Positions 8,211-16,537 of a stretch of DNA of 64,000 nt are shown here, in pieces. The stretch comes from Serpentinicella sp031432315 (GTDB taxonomy: Bacteria; Bacillota; Clostridia; Peptostreptococcales; Natronincolaceae). The translations under genes and the position numbers were made by a program. Numbering within the stretch: the stretch's first letter is position 1; the number at the start of each line of letters is the position of its first letter. Below the pieces are notes generated by a model. That model saw nothing but the letters and a program-made list of their open reading frames with translations. It was not told the origin of the DNA and did no database searches. The stretch spans positions 62,001-126,000 of the forward strand of contig NZ_JAVKGO010000001.1 in NCBI RefSeq assembly GCF_031432315.1. The letters run 5' to 3'.

Positions 8211-9112
8211 TTGCAAAAATCGCAATCCTTTTCTTCATAGTTAAAACAAGGATTAACATGAATAAGCACGTCTTGAATAAATTCGTTACTTTGAAAAATA
8301 TTTTCCTTAGCCCTAGCAGCTGCTGCGTGTCCTTCAATTACTGTGATTTCTCCGTTTACACAAATTTTCATATCTACAAACAACTTTGACCCATGCTTTC
8401 GCACCTTAACATCTTGGACACCTTCCACACCAGTGGCTTCGATAGCGGATTTTCTTATCTTATTTAGAGTATCATTTGTTGGTGACTTATCCATTAAATC
8501 ATTTATTGCTTTAATATATATACTTATTCCAGTTTTTAAGATTAAAATTGATACAAATAAACCTGCTAAAGGATCTAAAGCAGGAAATCCAAGTATAGCC
8601 CCACCAACACCGATTAAAGCAGCAATCGATGAGAAAACATCCGAACGATGGTGCCATGCATCAGCAATAACAGCATCACTTTTAATTATATTACCGATTC
8701 GAACAGAGTAACGAAACATGGCTTCTTTAACAACAATAGATAAGATAATAATGTATATAGCTATCATATCAGGCGCTTTGGGGTCAGGTGAAGAGATAGC
8801 TCTAAATGAGCTATAACCAATTCCCAATGCTGTTATAATTAAAATGATGGCTAAAATTTTAGAAGTAATCGTCTCAGCTCTATGATGACCATATGGATGG
8901 GATTCATCAGGTGGAATATGAGCAATTTTTAGTCCCTGTAACAAAATAACTGTACCGATTAGATCAGTAGCTGAGTGAAAAGCATCCGCAAATAATGCGA
9001 TACTACCAGCGAATAATGCTACAGCTGCTTTTAGAATAGTTAAAATGATATTCCCAATAATACTTATGATTGAGGCTCTTCTTGATAATTCATATCTAAA
9101 TTTATCATCCAA
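8189..9112 (-). CDS. Cation diffusion facilitator (CDF) metal transporter
   Basis: Inner-membrane divalent metal/proton antiporter, probably exporting Zn, Fe, Mn or Co. The N-terminal half has the CDF transmembrane bundle with metal-site residues in ADAFHSATDLIG and HPYGHHRAE (about residues 42-80) and a second set in ADAWHHRSDVFSS (about 150). The C-terminal cytoplasmic dimerisation domain spans roughly 210-290. An unusual Cys-containing tail, CFNYEEKDCDFCKK, ends the protein and could bind metal (inference). Length 307 aa is normal. The start is TTG at 9112 after AGGAAG; no ATG fits. It stands alone, convergent with degU. Substrate cannot be told from sequence alone. Confidence 0.9.
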   Translation of the reverse strand: MDDKFRYELSRRASIISIIGNIILTILKAAVALFAGSIALFADAFHSATDLIGTVILLQGLKIAHIPPDESHPYGHHRAETITSKILAIILIITALGIGYSSFRAISSPDPKAPDMIAIYIIILSIVVKEAMFRYSVRIGNIIKSDAVIADAWHHRSDVFSSIAALIGVGGAILGFPALDPLAGLFVSILILKTGISIYIKAINDLMDKSPTNDTLNKIRKSAIEATGVEGVQDVKVRKHGSKLFVDMKICVNGEITVIEGHAAAARAKENIFQSNEFIQDVLIHVNPCFNYEEKDCDFCKKNKKSF

Positions 9113-9233
9113 TAAACATCTTCCTTTTTTAGTATTATAAATAATGTAATTATATATAATCTTATTTTGTAAATTTACATATTATCTTATGTACATGTTA
9201 AAAATATTTTTAAAGACTTCAGGAGGTCAATAT

Positions 9234-9674
9234 ATGGCACAGGTAATTCAATTAGAAAATTATAGGGTTTTAAAACAATCAGAAATAATTGTAAAAATTT
9301 ATTCTACTATAAATATTAACATGAATAATAAACTTGACCAAGTTGTTTATGAATTTGAAGATGAATTTTATAAACTTTGTGAGCAAAATAATATGGATTT
9401 AACATTAGTTAAGTATTTTCGTATACCTATGATTACATTTATCGTGACAATATTTTTAAGAAATAGTAAGATGAAATTTTATTTTGACGATAGTTTATTA
9501 TTAAATAATCGAGAAAATAAAATTTTATTAAAAAATACGTTGTTAAAAATAATAAATGCTTATAACCAGGATTATAGTAATGGAATAATGTTAGAATCTA
9601 ATATAAAGAAAATAGTGGAAAAACAATTTGCATTATTAGTAAATTTAATACCCGAGAAAATTAAATTGATTTGA
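9234..9674 (+). CDS. Uncharacterised protein (146 aa)
   Basis: Not recognised. The ATG at 9234 follows AGGAGG with eight bases between, a strong start. The protein begins MAQVIQLENYRVLKQSEI and continues as a helical, Asn/Lys/Ile-rich soluble protein with one moderately hydrophobic stretch (RIPMITFIVTIFL, about residues 63-75). There is no signal peptide or clear motif. It stands alone: the CDF gene diverges upstream and a gene-free, repeat-rich region follows. Codon use looks like the surroundings, so there is no sign of recent transfer. Confidence 0.7.
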   Translation: MAQVIQLENYRVLKQSEIIVKIYSTININMNNKLDQVVYEFEDEFYKLCEQNNMDLTLVKYFRIPMITFIVTIFLRNSKMKFYFDDSLLLNNRENKILLKNTLLKIINAYNQDYSNGIMLESNIKKIVEKQFALLVNLIPEKIKLI

Positions 9675-9850
9675 AAATCACTGTGTTGGAGAAGGGACAG
9701 TTGCTAATTCATATATAGCATTTTAGCAAATAATTTCTTTCGACTAAATCAAAGCTGTCTGAGCACCTTCAATACAACGATAGGGTATTCAATCCTCTAC
9801 ATCCCTATTGTTATACAGTAGAAAAGTAGAATTTTTCTACTATATAAAAA
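9675..9850. other. Gene-free region with nested inverted repeats
   Basis: No reading frame of note. It holds GACAG (about 9698) pairing with CTGTC (about 9756), enclosing a perfect TTGCTAA / TTAGCAA hairpin (about 9703-9731). There follow a 10-bp stem aacgataggg / ccctattgtt with one G-T pair (about 9775-9812), and an 8-bp stem agtagaaa / tttctact (about 9818-9842). No identity can be assigned; it could be a small RNA or the remnant of a repeat element. Confidence 0.5.
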
Positions 9851-9870
9851 AACACTTCGTTTGAAGTGTT
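9845..9870 (-). terminator. Terminator of tRNA-Leu(CAA)
   Basis: An 8-bp stem aacacttc / gaagtgtt (9851-9858 and 9863-9870) has a T run downstream on the minus strand, directly after the tRNA 3' end. Confidence 0.85.
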
Positions 9871-9875
9871 TTTGT

Positions 9876-9962
9876 TGGTGCCGTGGAAGGGAATCGAACC
9901 CCCACGATGTTGCCATCGGCAGATTTTGAGTCTGCTGCGTCTGCCAGTTCCGCCACCACGGC
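9876..9962 (-). tRNA. tRNA-Leu (anticodon CAA)
   Basis: An 87-nt cloverleaf on the minus strand. The 7-bp acceptor stem is GCCGTGG / CCACGGC, the D arm contains GGCGGAACTGGCAGACGC, and the anticodon stem GCAGA / TCTGC encloses loop CTCAAAA, giving anticodon CAA (decodes UUG). It has the long class II variable arm expected of tRNA-Leu, the T arm GGGGGTTCGATTCCC and an encoded CCA end. It has its own promoter and terminator. Confidence 0.97.
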
Positions 9963-9981
9963 CTATTAAGCTACAAAATCT

Positions 9982-10010
9982 ATAATAACATATACAATAA
10001 TAAAAGTCAA
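9982..10010 (-). promoter_or_regulatory. Promoter of tRNA-Leu(CAA)
   Basis: On the minus strand TTGACT (10005-10010) and TATTAT (9982-9987) are exactly 17 bases apart, about 20 bases before the tRNA 5' end. Confidence 0.8.
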
Positions 10011-10025
10011 TTACTGTGAGGTCTA

Positions 10026-10151
10026 CGCAACAAAGAGGTGTGTTTGTCTTGTAACATACCTTTTTGTTATGCGATATTAGGATTCGGTATGTTCTATCTA
10101 TTACTATCACGAATCCACGGTCAGAAGACAGATGCTTACAACAGCACTCTG
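10026..10151. other. Three consecutive strong hairpins, possible structured RNA
   Basis: Hairpin 1 (10026-10073) has a 19-bp stem: CGCA plus ACAAAGAGGTGTGTT pairs with AACATACCTTTTTGT plus TGCG, with two G-T pairs and a 2-base bulge. Hairpin 2 is a perfect GGATTCG / CGAATCC stem (10080-10086 and 10110-10116). Hairpin 3 is CAGATGCT / AGCAcTCTG (10129-10151). No coding frame explains them. A possible minus-strand promoter lies just to the right. It matches no RNA family I can name. Confidence 0.45.
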
Positions 10152-10394
10152 GATTAAGTCAGCTAGAATAATATTTTCTCTACCACGACTATCAAATGTG
10201 GATAAAAATTTAGTTTTTCTTTGTACATATCTAGAAAAATAATAAAGGAAAGAGATAAAATCAAGAAATTGAGTAGTAAAATTAATTAAAGTTGTTTATT
10301 TTAGTATAATAAGCATATCAAATAACGTTTAATTTACTTGAAACATAAGAAATGCTAAAATAAAGACATTATAAAAAAAGAGAGGAAGAATAGG
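10152..10394. other. Upstream region of polA
   Basis: No gene. It holds a possible minus-strand promoter, TTGATA (10190-10195) and TATTAT (10168-10173) 16 bases apart, that would read into the hairpins at 10026-10151, and the plus-strand promoter of polA. Confidence 0.45.
10292..10320 (+). promoter_or_regulatory. Probable promoter of polA operon
   Basis: TTGTTT (10292-10297) and a perfect TATAAT (10315-10320) are 17 bases apart, about 75 bases before the polA start. Confidence 0.65.
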
Positions 10395-13082
10395 ATGATA
10401 GAAAATCGTTTGATAATTATAGATGGTAATAGTTTAATAAATAGAGCATTTTATGCATTACCACCTTTAACAACAAAAGAGGGTTTACACACAAATGCGG
10501 TATATGGGTTTGTTACAATGTTAGTTAAAATATTAGAGGATTACTCACCAGAGTATATCAGTGTTGCTTTTGATAAGAAGAAGCCTACATTTAGGCACAA
10601 ACAATATGATCAGTATAAAGCAGGAAGAAAAAAAATGCCTTCAGAATTAGCAGAGCAAATTGAACCACTAAAAAAACTTTTAGATAAAATAGGGATAAGT
10701 CGTATAGAGTTAGAAGGGTTTGAAGCAGATGATCTTATAGGAACAATTGCAAAAGATGCAGAACAACATGAAAAAGAAGTGCTTATCGTTACTGGTGATC
10801 GAGATGCACTCCAGCTTACTTCAGATAGAATAAAAGTTTTGCTTACAAAGAAAGGTATATCTCAACTTGAGATATATGATCGCAAGAGGATTATAGATGA
10901 ATATGAAGTAACACCAGACCAATTAATAGAAGTGAAAGGATTAATGGGAGACCAGTCAGATAATATCCCTGGAGTCCCAGGTGTGGGAGAGAAAACTGCT
11001 TTAAAATTAATTAGAGAATATAGTTCTATCAATAATTTAATACAAAATATCCAAAATATATCTGCTCCTAAATTAAAAGAAAAATTAGAAACCTACACAG
11101 AACAAGCTGTATTAAGCAAAAAACTTGGGACCATTATGACAAATGTTCCAATTGATTATGAGCTAGATGGTCTAAAAAGAGCTTATGGTGATTCAAAACA
11201 GATTATTTCTTGCTTTAATGATTTTAACTTTACTAGTCTTGTTAATAAAGTACATATCTTAGCAAATAATAAAATAGAAATAGTAGAACAGGAAAGCAAA
11301 GAAGAGGTTGAAATTCAAAACATTACTCAAATGAAAAAATTATACAATAAAATATTGGAAAATAAGAAAGTTGCGGTTAAATCTTTAACAGAGGGAATAA
11401 ACTTAGTAACAGATCAAATAATAGCAATAGCCTTAGATATTAATGATGGGAAACAATATTTTGTTGATTTCAGAGAACTTGATAAAGAAAATAGGAATGA
11501 AATTTTAAATTGCTTAAAGGACTTACTTGAGGATGAGATGATTTTAAAAATAACCCATGATGTAAAAAATGAAACTATTAATTTTTTATCTCAAAACATT
11601 AACGTCAAAAACTTTGGATTTGATATTATGATAGCCGAGTATTTGATAGACCCATCTAAGGCAGAATATGGTCTGAAATCCTTAGTATTAAAATACCTAT
11701 CTATAAATATTACTGATGAAGAAGAGTTAGTAGGAAAAGGGAAAAATAGAGTAAAGTTATCTGAGTTATCAAAAGATAAATTAAAAGGTTTTCTTTGTGG
11801 CCAAGTTGATTTTATAAATCAGCTAGAAGGCAAATTAAAGTTAGAATTAGAAAGTATGGATCTTAATTCATTATATTTTAATGTAGAATTACCATTAACA
11901 AAAGTGTTGGCTAATATGCAATTAACCGGTATAAAAGTTGATAAAAATATGTTAACAAGCTTAGAGAAAGAATATGATTTATTAATCAAAGATTTAAAAG
12001 ATAAAATATATAACTTAGCTGAGGAAACCTTTAATATAAATTCACCAAAGCAATTAGGCGAAGTTCTCTTTAATAAACTGGGATTACCTGTTATAAAGAA
12101 GACAAAAACTGGATTTTCGACTAATGTCGATGTTCTGGAAAAACTAAAAGATAAGCATGAAATTATTCCATCTATTCTAGAATACAGACAAATTAGCAAA
12201 GTAAAGTCGACTTATATCACAGGGCTCCTTAATATTATAAATCCTAAAACAAATAGAATTCATTCAAACTTCAATCAAACAGTTACAACAACAGGTAGAA
12301 TATCAAGTACAGAACCAAATATGCAAAATATACCTATAAAACTGGAGATGGGAAGACGTATTAGAAAAGTTTTCGTTGCCTCACCGGAGTATAAACTTAT
12401 AGATGCAGACTATTCTCAAATAGAATTAAGAGTATTAGCCCATATTTCACAAGATAAAAATTTATTAGAAGCATTTGAAAAAGGACAGGATATACATACA
12501 AGAACTGCTTCAGAAATTTTTGGTGTCAGTATGGAGGATGTTACTTCAGCAATGAGAAGTGACGCAAAAGCAGTCAACTTTGGCATCGTATATGGAATAA
12601 GTGATTTTGGTTTATCAGAAAACTTAAAAATAAGTAGAAAAAAAGCTAAAGAGTACATTGAAAATTATTTAGATCGTTATCCTTCTGTTAAAGCGTATAT
12701 GGAGCAAACAATTAGATTAGCAAAAGAGAAAGGCTATGTTACTACAATACTAAACAGGAGAAGATATTTACCAGAAGTAAACTCTAAAAATTTTAATTTG
12801 CGTTCTTTTGGTGAGCGTATGGCAATGAATACACCGATTCAAGGAAGTGCGGCAGATATAATAAAAATAGCAATGATTAAAGTTTATAATAAATTAGAAC
12901 AACAAAAGCTTAAAGCCAAGCTTTTGTTACAAGTTCATGATGAATTAATAATCGAGTGTCCAACTGAAGAAGCTGAGATTGTGTCAAAAATAGTTCGTGA
13001 GTCAATGGAGGAAGCTATGGACTTAGATATCAAATTAAGTGTAGATTTATCCGTAGGCGATAGCTGGTATGATACAAAGTAA
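10395..13082 (+). CDS. polA: DNA polymerase I
   Basis: Repair and Okazaki-fragment-processing polymerase, 895 aa, full length. Residues about 1-290 form the 5'-3' exonuclease (LIIDGNSLINRAFYA, SVAFDKKKPTFRH, VTGDRDALQL, GDQSDNIPGVPGVGEKTA). The middle 300-490 region has the 3'-5' exonuclease fold, but the usual acidic DxE near its start is absent, so proofreading is probably lost, as in Bacillus polymerases. The polymerase part has motif A (DADYSQIELRVLAH), motif B (RSDAKAVNFGIVYGIS) and motif C (LQVHDELIIE). ATG follows AGAGGAAGAATAGG. It heads an apparent operon with coaE, a transglycosylase gene and a lipoprotein gene; coaE starts 13 bases after its stop. Confidence 0.97.
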   Translation: MIENRLIIIDGNSLINRAFYALPPLTTKEGLHTNAVYGFVTMLVKILEDYSPEYISVAFDKKKPTFRHKQYDQYKAGRKKMPSELAEQIEPLKKLLDKIGISRIELEGFEADDLIGTIAKDAEQHEKEVLIVTGDRDALQLTSDRIKVLLTKKGISQLEIYDRKRIIDEYEVTPDQLIEVKGLMGDQSDNIPGVPGVGEKTALKLIREYSSINNLIQNIQNISAPKLKEKLETYTEQAVLSKKLGTIMTNVPIDYELDGLKRAYGDSKQIISCFNDFNFTSLVNKVHILANNKIEIVEQESKEEVEIQNITQMKKLYNKILENKKVAVKSLTEGINLVTDQIIAIALDINDGKQYFVDFRELDKENRNEILNCLKDLLEDEMILKITHDVKNETINFLSQNINVKNFGFDIMIAEYLIDPSKAEYGLKSLVLKYLSINITDEEELVGKGKNRVKLSELSKDKLKGFLCGQVDFINQLEGKLKLELESMDLNSLYFNVELPLTKVLANMQLTGIKVDKNMLTSLEKEYDLLIKDLKDKIYNLAEETFNINSPKQLGEVLFNKLGLPVIKKTKTGFSTNVDVLEKLKDKHEIIPSILEYRQISKVKSTYITGLLNIINPKTNRIHSNFNQTVTTTGRISSTEPNMQNIPIKLEMGRRIRKVFVASPEYKLIDADYSQIELRVLAHISQDKNLLEAFEKGQDIHTRTASEIFGVSMEDVTSAMRSDAKAVNFGIVYGISDFGLSENLKISRKKAKEYIENYLDRYPSVKAYMEQTIRLAKEKGYVTTILNRRRYLPEVNSKNFNLRSFGERMAMNTPIQGSAADIIKIAMIKVYNKLEQQKLKAKLLLQVHDELIIECPTEEAEIVSKIVRESMEEAMDLDIKLSVDLSVGDSWYDTK

Positions 13083-13095
13083 GGAGCTGACTTGA

Positions 13096-13701
13096 ATGTT
13101 TAAAGTAATTGGGTTAACAGGGAGCGTAGCTAGTGGTAAGAGCACAGTATCCTCAATATTATCACAATTGGGTGCTATTATTATCGATGCAGACAAAGTC
13201 GCTAGAAAAATTGTAAATAAAGGCGAACCAGCATTACAACAGATTATTAATACATTTGGATCAGATATAGTAGATGAGCAAGGAGAGCTTAAAAGAAAAA
13301 AATTAGGAAATATTGTGTTCAATAGTAAAGATGAATTAGAAAAATTGAATCAAATAACCCATCCTAAAATAATTGAAGAAATACAAAATGAAATAAATTG
13401 GTATAAACATAGGCATATAGACTCTGTTATAATAATAGATGCAGCATTACTAATAGAATTAAACATGCATACCATCGTAGATGAAACTTGGGTGGTATAC
13501 GTACCATTAGAAACTCAAATTCAAAGATTAGTAAATCGAGATGACATAAGAAAAGAAGATGCGCTTAGACGGATAGACACCCAAATGACAAATCAATCAA
13601 AACTACAATATGCGGATAAAGTCATAAATAATGTAGGAAGTATTGAGGAGTTAGAAGATGAAGTTCGCCAGTGTTGGGATTCAGTTATGAAATCAAAATA
13701 G
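13096..13701 (+). CDS. coaE: Dephospho-CoA kinase
   Basis: Last step of coenzyme A synthesis: phosphorylates the 3'-OH of dephospho-CoA with ATP in the cytoplasm. The Walker A motif GLTGSVASGKST lies at residues 5-16, the substrate-region motif IIDADKVARKIV at about 29-40, and the RLVNRDD lid about residue 138. At 201 aa it is normal for the family. ATG at 13096 follows AAGGAG. The polA-coaE order is common in Firmicutes. Confidence 0.96.
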   Translation: MFKVIGLTGSVASGKSTVSSILSQLGAIIIDADKVARKIVNKGEPALQQIINTFGSDIVDEQGELKRKKLGNIVFNSKDELEKLNQITHPKIIEEIQNEINWYKHRHIDSVIIIDAALLIELNMHTIVDETWVVYVPLETQIQRLVNRDDIRKEDALRRIDTQMTNQSKLQYADKVINNVGSIEELEDEVRQCWDSVMKSK

Positions 13702-13715
13702 AGGTGGTCTGTTTG

Positions 13716-14294
13716 GTGTTTATCATTACTAAGAAACTGCGAAAAATATTTATGGTATTAGTACTCTTTGTAGCAATATTTATTGCGATTCAAAGTATAA
13801 CTTGGGTTGGCAAATTAGCATATCCAACCCATCACTATTCTACCGTAATGGAAAACGCAGAGATGTACAATATAGATCCTTTACTAATATATGCGATTAT
13901 TCGCAACGAAAGTAGATTTAATACCAATGCCATATCCCGAACAGAAGCAAGAGGATTAATGCAGATAGCACCAATTACAGGGCAGTGGGCAGCTGAAACC
14001 TTGGAAATAGAAAATTACACAAAACAATTACTACATGATCCAAAAATAAACATTGAAATTGGTGCATGGTATTTAGATCGTCTTAATAAGCAATTTAATA
14101 ATAATCTAGAGTTAGTAATTGCAGCATATAATGCCGGAAGTGGAAATGTAACGAATTGGCTTAATAATCCAGAACTAAGCAAAGATGGTAATGAGCTTGA
14201 TTACATCCCATTTGGGGAAACTAGGATATATTTACGAAAGGTATTAAGAGACTACGAAATTTACAAAAGAATATATAATAGGGGGACGCTGTAA
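13716..14294 (+). CDS. Membrane-anchored lytic transglycosylase (SLT domain)
   Basis: Peptidoglycan-cleaving enzyme acting outside the membrane. The N-terminus is basic followed by a single hydrophobic segment (IFMVLVLFVAIFIAIQS), a signal anchor. The SLT domain covers most of the rest, with the catalytic Glu in IIRNESRFNTNAIS, then ARGLMQIAPITGQW, and AAYNAGSGNVTNW closer to the end, all characteristic of Slt/MltE-type enzymes. I chose GTG at 13716, eight bases after GAGGTGG; TTG at 13713 is an alternative. The frame continues upstream into coaE without a good site. Its TAA stop shares one base with the ATG of the next gene, so the two are translationally coupled. Confidence 0.9.
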   Translation: MFIITKKLRKIFMVLVLFVAIFIAIQSITWVGKLAYPTHHYSTVMENAEMYNIDPLLIYAIIRNESRFNTNAISRTEARGLMQIAPITGQWAAETLEIENYTKQLLHDPKINIEIGAWYLDRLNKQFNNNLELVIAAYNAGSGNVTNWLNNPELSKDGNELDYIPFGETRIYLRKVLRDYEIYKRIYNRGTL

Positions 14295-15895
14295 TGAAAA
14301 AAGCTAGATATCTCATGCTTTTATTGACGTTAAGTTTAATCGTTGTTGTAAGTGCTTGTACAAGTGAAAATCCAAATGAATTAAACTTAAATGATCATAA
14401 CGAGATTGAACAAAATTATCAGCCTACTGAGGGTGGGACATTAAACCTTTCTGTTACAAGGTTTAATACTTTAAATCCTCTATATAATCAGAACTATAGT
14501 GTATATCAATTACAGCATATGGTATACGAGAGTTTAGTAACCTTTAATGAGGATATGACTATTGAACCACAAATAGCCGAAAGTTGGATAGTATCAGAAG
14601 ATGGGCAAAGTATTGAGTTCACATTACGTGAAGGGATTACTTGGCATGATGGAGAACCTTTTACTGCAGATGATGTAATCTACACAATTAGTCTAATTAA
14701 AAATAATACTCAAGTTCGAAATCCATCTATATTTAAAACAAGCCTGAGGCAAGTATCTGATATTAGAGAAACATCTGAAAATACGATAGAAGTTACATTT
14801 ACAAGACCTTTTAGTAATGGATTGGAAGTTATGACTTTTCCAATATTACCTAAGCATATACACGAAAATAACATAGAAGATGATATTATGATTGGAACAG
14901 GGCCGTTTAAATTAACAAACTATGAAACAATGAGAAGTTTAACACTAGAGAGAAATTTAGAGTATTGGGGAAAGACGCCGTATATTGATAAAATTAAGGT
15001 GGAAGTTGTTCCAGATGCAGAAGCACAACTATCTTTATTTGAAAATGGAGACATTGATCTGGCTCAACCTATATCAGTTGACTGGGATAAATATTCAAGA
15101 GATAAAAGTGTGAAAATATATGAATATGTGTCTAATCATTTTGAGTTTTTGGGATTTAACTTTAGGAATCCGTTATTACAAGACCCTCTAATGCGAAAAG
15201 CAATTGCTAGGAGCATAGATAGAAATAAAATAGCAAATGATATATATTTAGGTCATGGAGCAGTAACAGATACACCAATTATGCCTGGTTCTTGGCTTGA
15301 AGATACAAATGTTTTATCAAATAGCTTCGACTTAAGTGCAGCAGAAAATTTATTAGAACAAGGTGGATATTTATTAGATGATGCAAATGTAAGGAAAGGT
15401 ATGAATGGTGAAAATATTAATTTAAACCTTATAACGAGCAAAGGGAATATACTCAGAGAGCAAAAAGCCATGTATGTACAAAATAATTTAGAGAAATTAG
15501 GAATTAATGTCCATGTCAAACTTTTGGATTGGGATGACTTTGAACAAGAAGTTACAGCAGGAAAATTCGATTTAGTAATTGCTGGATGGGAGTTATCATA
15601 TGTACCCGACTTATCTTTTGCTTTTCATAGTACAAATGTGCCAAATACTAATTTTATTAATTATCAGAATGAAGAAATGGATCAATTACTTGAAAAAGCC
15701 TTTAGCGCAAGTAGTCGATCATTAAAAAATGAAGTCTATAGTCAGATACAACAACACATTGTTGATGAAGTTCCTTATCATACCTTATTATTTAAAAATG
15801 CATCTGTAATTATGAGAAATAATATACAAGGTGAAATCAAACCAAACGCATACAATATTTTTAAGGGAATTGAAGAATGGTATATTATACAATAA
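14294..15895 (+). CDS. Peptide/nickel-type ABC transporter substrate-binding lipoprotein
   Basis: Extracellular solute-binding protein of the SBP_bac_5 (DppA/OppA) family, 533 aa. A signal peptide ends in a lipobox, VVSAC, with the lipidated Cys near residue 22. The family core is clear: EPQIAESWIVSEDGQSIEF, LREGITWHDGEPFTADDV, and the later LARSIDRNKIA-like segment (KAIARSIDRNKIAND). No permease or ATPase gene is adjacent, so it either serves a transporter encoded elsewhere or acts as a stand-alone sensor. It is the last gene of the polA group. Substrate cannot be inferred; family members bind peptides, nickel or sugars. Confidence 0.92.
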   Translation: MKKARYLMLLLTLSLIVVVSACTSENPNELNLNDHNEIEQNYQPTEGGTLNLSVTRFNTLNPLYNQNYSVYQLQHMVYESLVTFNEDMTIEPQIAESWIVSEDGQSIEFTLREGITWHDGEPFTADDVIYTISLIKNNTQVRNPSIFKTSLRQVSDIRETSENTIEVTFTRPFSNGLEVMTFPILPKHIHENNIEDDIMIGTGPFKLTNYETMRSLTLERNLEYWGKTPYIDKIKVEVVPDAEAQLSLFENGDIDLAQPISVDWDKYSRDKSVKIYEYVSNHFEFLGFNFRNPLLQDPLMRKAIARSIDRNKIANDIYLGHGAVTDTPIMPGSWLEDTNVLSNSFDLSAAENLLEQGGYLLDDANVRKGMNGENINLNLITSKGNILREQKAMYVQNNLEKLGINVHVKLLDWDDFEQEVTAGKFDLVIAGWELSYVPDLSFAFHSTNVPNTNFINYQNEEMDQLLEKAFSASSRSLKNEVYSQIQQHIVDEVPYHTLLFKNASVIMRNNIQGEIKPNAYNIFKGIEEWYIIQ

Positions 15896-15922
15896 TATAA
15901 GACTTGAAAACATATAAAAAAA

Positions 15923-15974
15923 TGAGGAAATTGCTGTATTATATTACAATGAATAATGAAGTACAATTTCCTCA
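15923..15974. repeat. Inverted repeat after the lipoprotein gene
   Basis: Perfect 11-bp arms TGAGGAAATTG (15923-15933) and CAATTTCCTCA (15964-15974) enclose a 30-base AT-rich loop. No T run follows, so it is not a typical intrinsic terminator, although it may still end or protect the upstream transcript. Confidence 0.6.
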
Positions 15975-16038
15975 AAGTATTAACAAGAAAGCAGTACTAT
16001 TAAAAGCAAAATTTAGGGTATTTACATTTTAAAATTAT

Positions 16039-16067
16039 TTGACACAATATAGTGAACATATTATACT
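16039..16067 (+). promoter_or_regulatory. Promoter of the tRNA-Leu/tRNA-Val unit
   Basis: A perfect TTGACA (16039-16044) and TATACT (16062-16067) are 17 bases apart, 21 bases before the first tRNA. Confidence 0.88.
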
Positions 16068-16088
16068 ATGAAAGTAATATAATTATGG

Positions 16089-16173
16089 GCGGATGTGCTG
16101 GAATCGGCAGACAGGCACGTTTGAGGGGCGTGTGTCAAAAGACGTATGGGTTCAAGTCCCATCATCCGCACCA
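16089..16173 (+). tRNA. tRNA-Leu (anticodon GAG)
   Basis: An 85-nt class II tRNA. The acceptor stem is GCGGATG / CATCCGC, the anticodon stem CACGT / GCGTG encloses loop TTGAGGG, giving anticodon GAG. It has a long variable arm, T arm TGGGTTCAAGTCCCA and an encoded CCA. It is cotranscribed with the tRNA-Val seven bases downstream. Confidence 0.96.
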
Positions 16174-16179
16174 AATAAT

Positions 16180-16255
16180 GCGAGATTAACTCAGCTGGTA
16201 GAGTGCTTCCTTGACGTGGAAGAAGTCAGGGGTTCAAGTCCCTTATCTCGCACCA
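16180..16255 (+). tRNA. tRNA-Val (anticodon GAC)
   Basis: A 76-nt tRNA. The acceptor stem is GCGAGAT / ATCTCGC, the D arm has CTCAGCTGGTAGAG, the anticodon stem CTTCC / GGAAG encloses loop TTGACGT, giving anticodon GAC, and the T arm is GGGGTTCAAGTCCC. CCA is encoded. It shares the promoter of the upstream tRNA-Leu and ends at a strong terminator. Confidence 0.96.
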
Positions 16256-16262
16256 TAAAAAA

Positions 16263-16292
16263 ACAGTCAGTTTATAACTGACTGTTTTTTTT
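16263..16292 (+). terminator. Terminator of the two-tRNA unit
   Basis: A 10-bp perfect stem ACAGTCAGTT / AACTGACTGT with a 3-base loop and an eight-base T run, just after tRNA-Val. Confidence 0.93.
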
Positions 16293-16537
16293 ATGTAATA
16301 GGAAAGTTCATGTATCGTTATACAAAAAAATAGGGATACACTTCTTCCTTCCTCCTTATATAAAATCTAAATGTGCAAATATAAGCTACTTTATTAGACT
16401 TCTGTATAAAATTTAAATATATATTGAATAATAGAAAATGGTACTAATTCTATATATTAATATACATGCACAAATGAGTTTGCTTATTGATAATATATAC
16501 TATGGATCAAATTCCATTGCTACAAGGAGGAATTTTC

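Noticed and set aside
10080..10125. GTGGATTCG on the minus strand, reminiscent of the start of tmRNA
   Set aside because: The rest of tmRNA is absent: no matching acceptor stem, no T arm and no CCA end at a suitable distance, and no tag reading frame.
16093..16281. 62-codon open frame
   Set aside because: It lies entirely over tRNA-Leu, tRNA-Val and their terminator.
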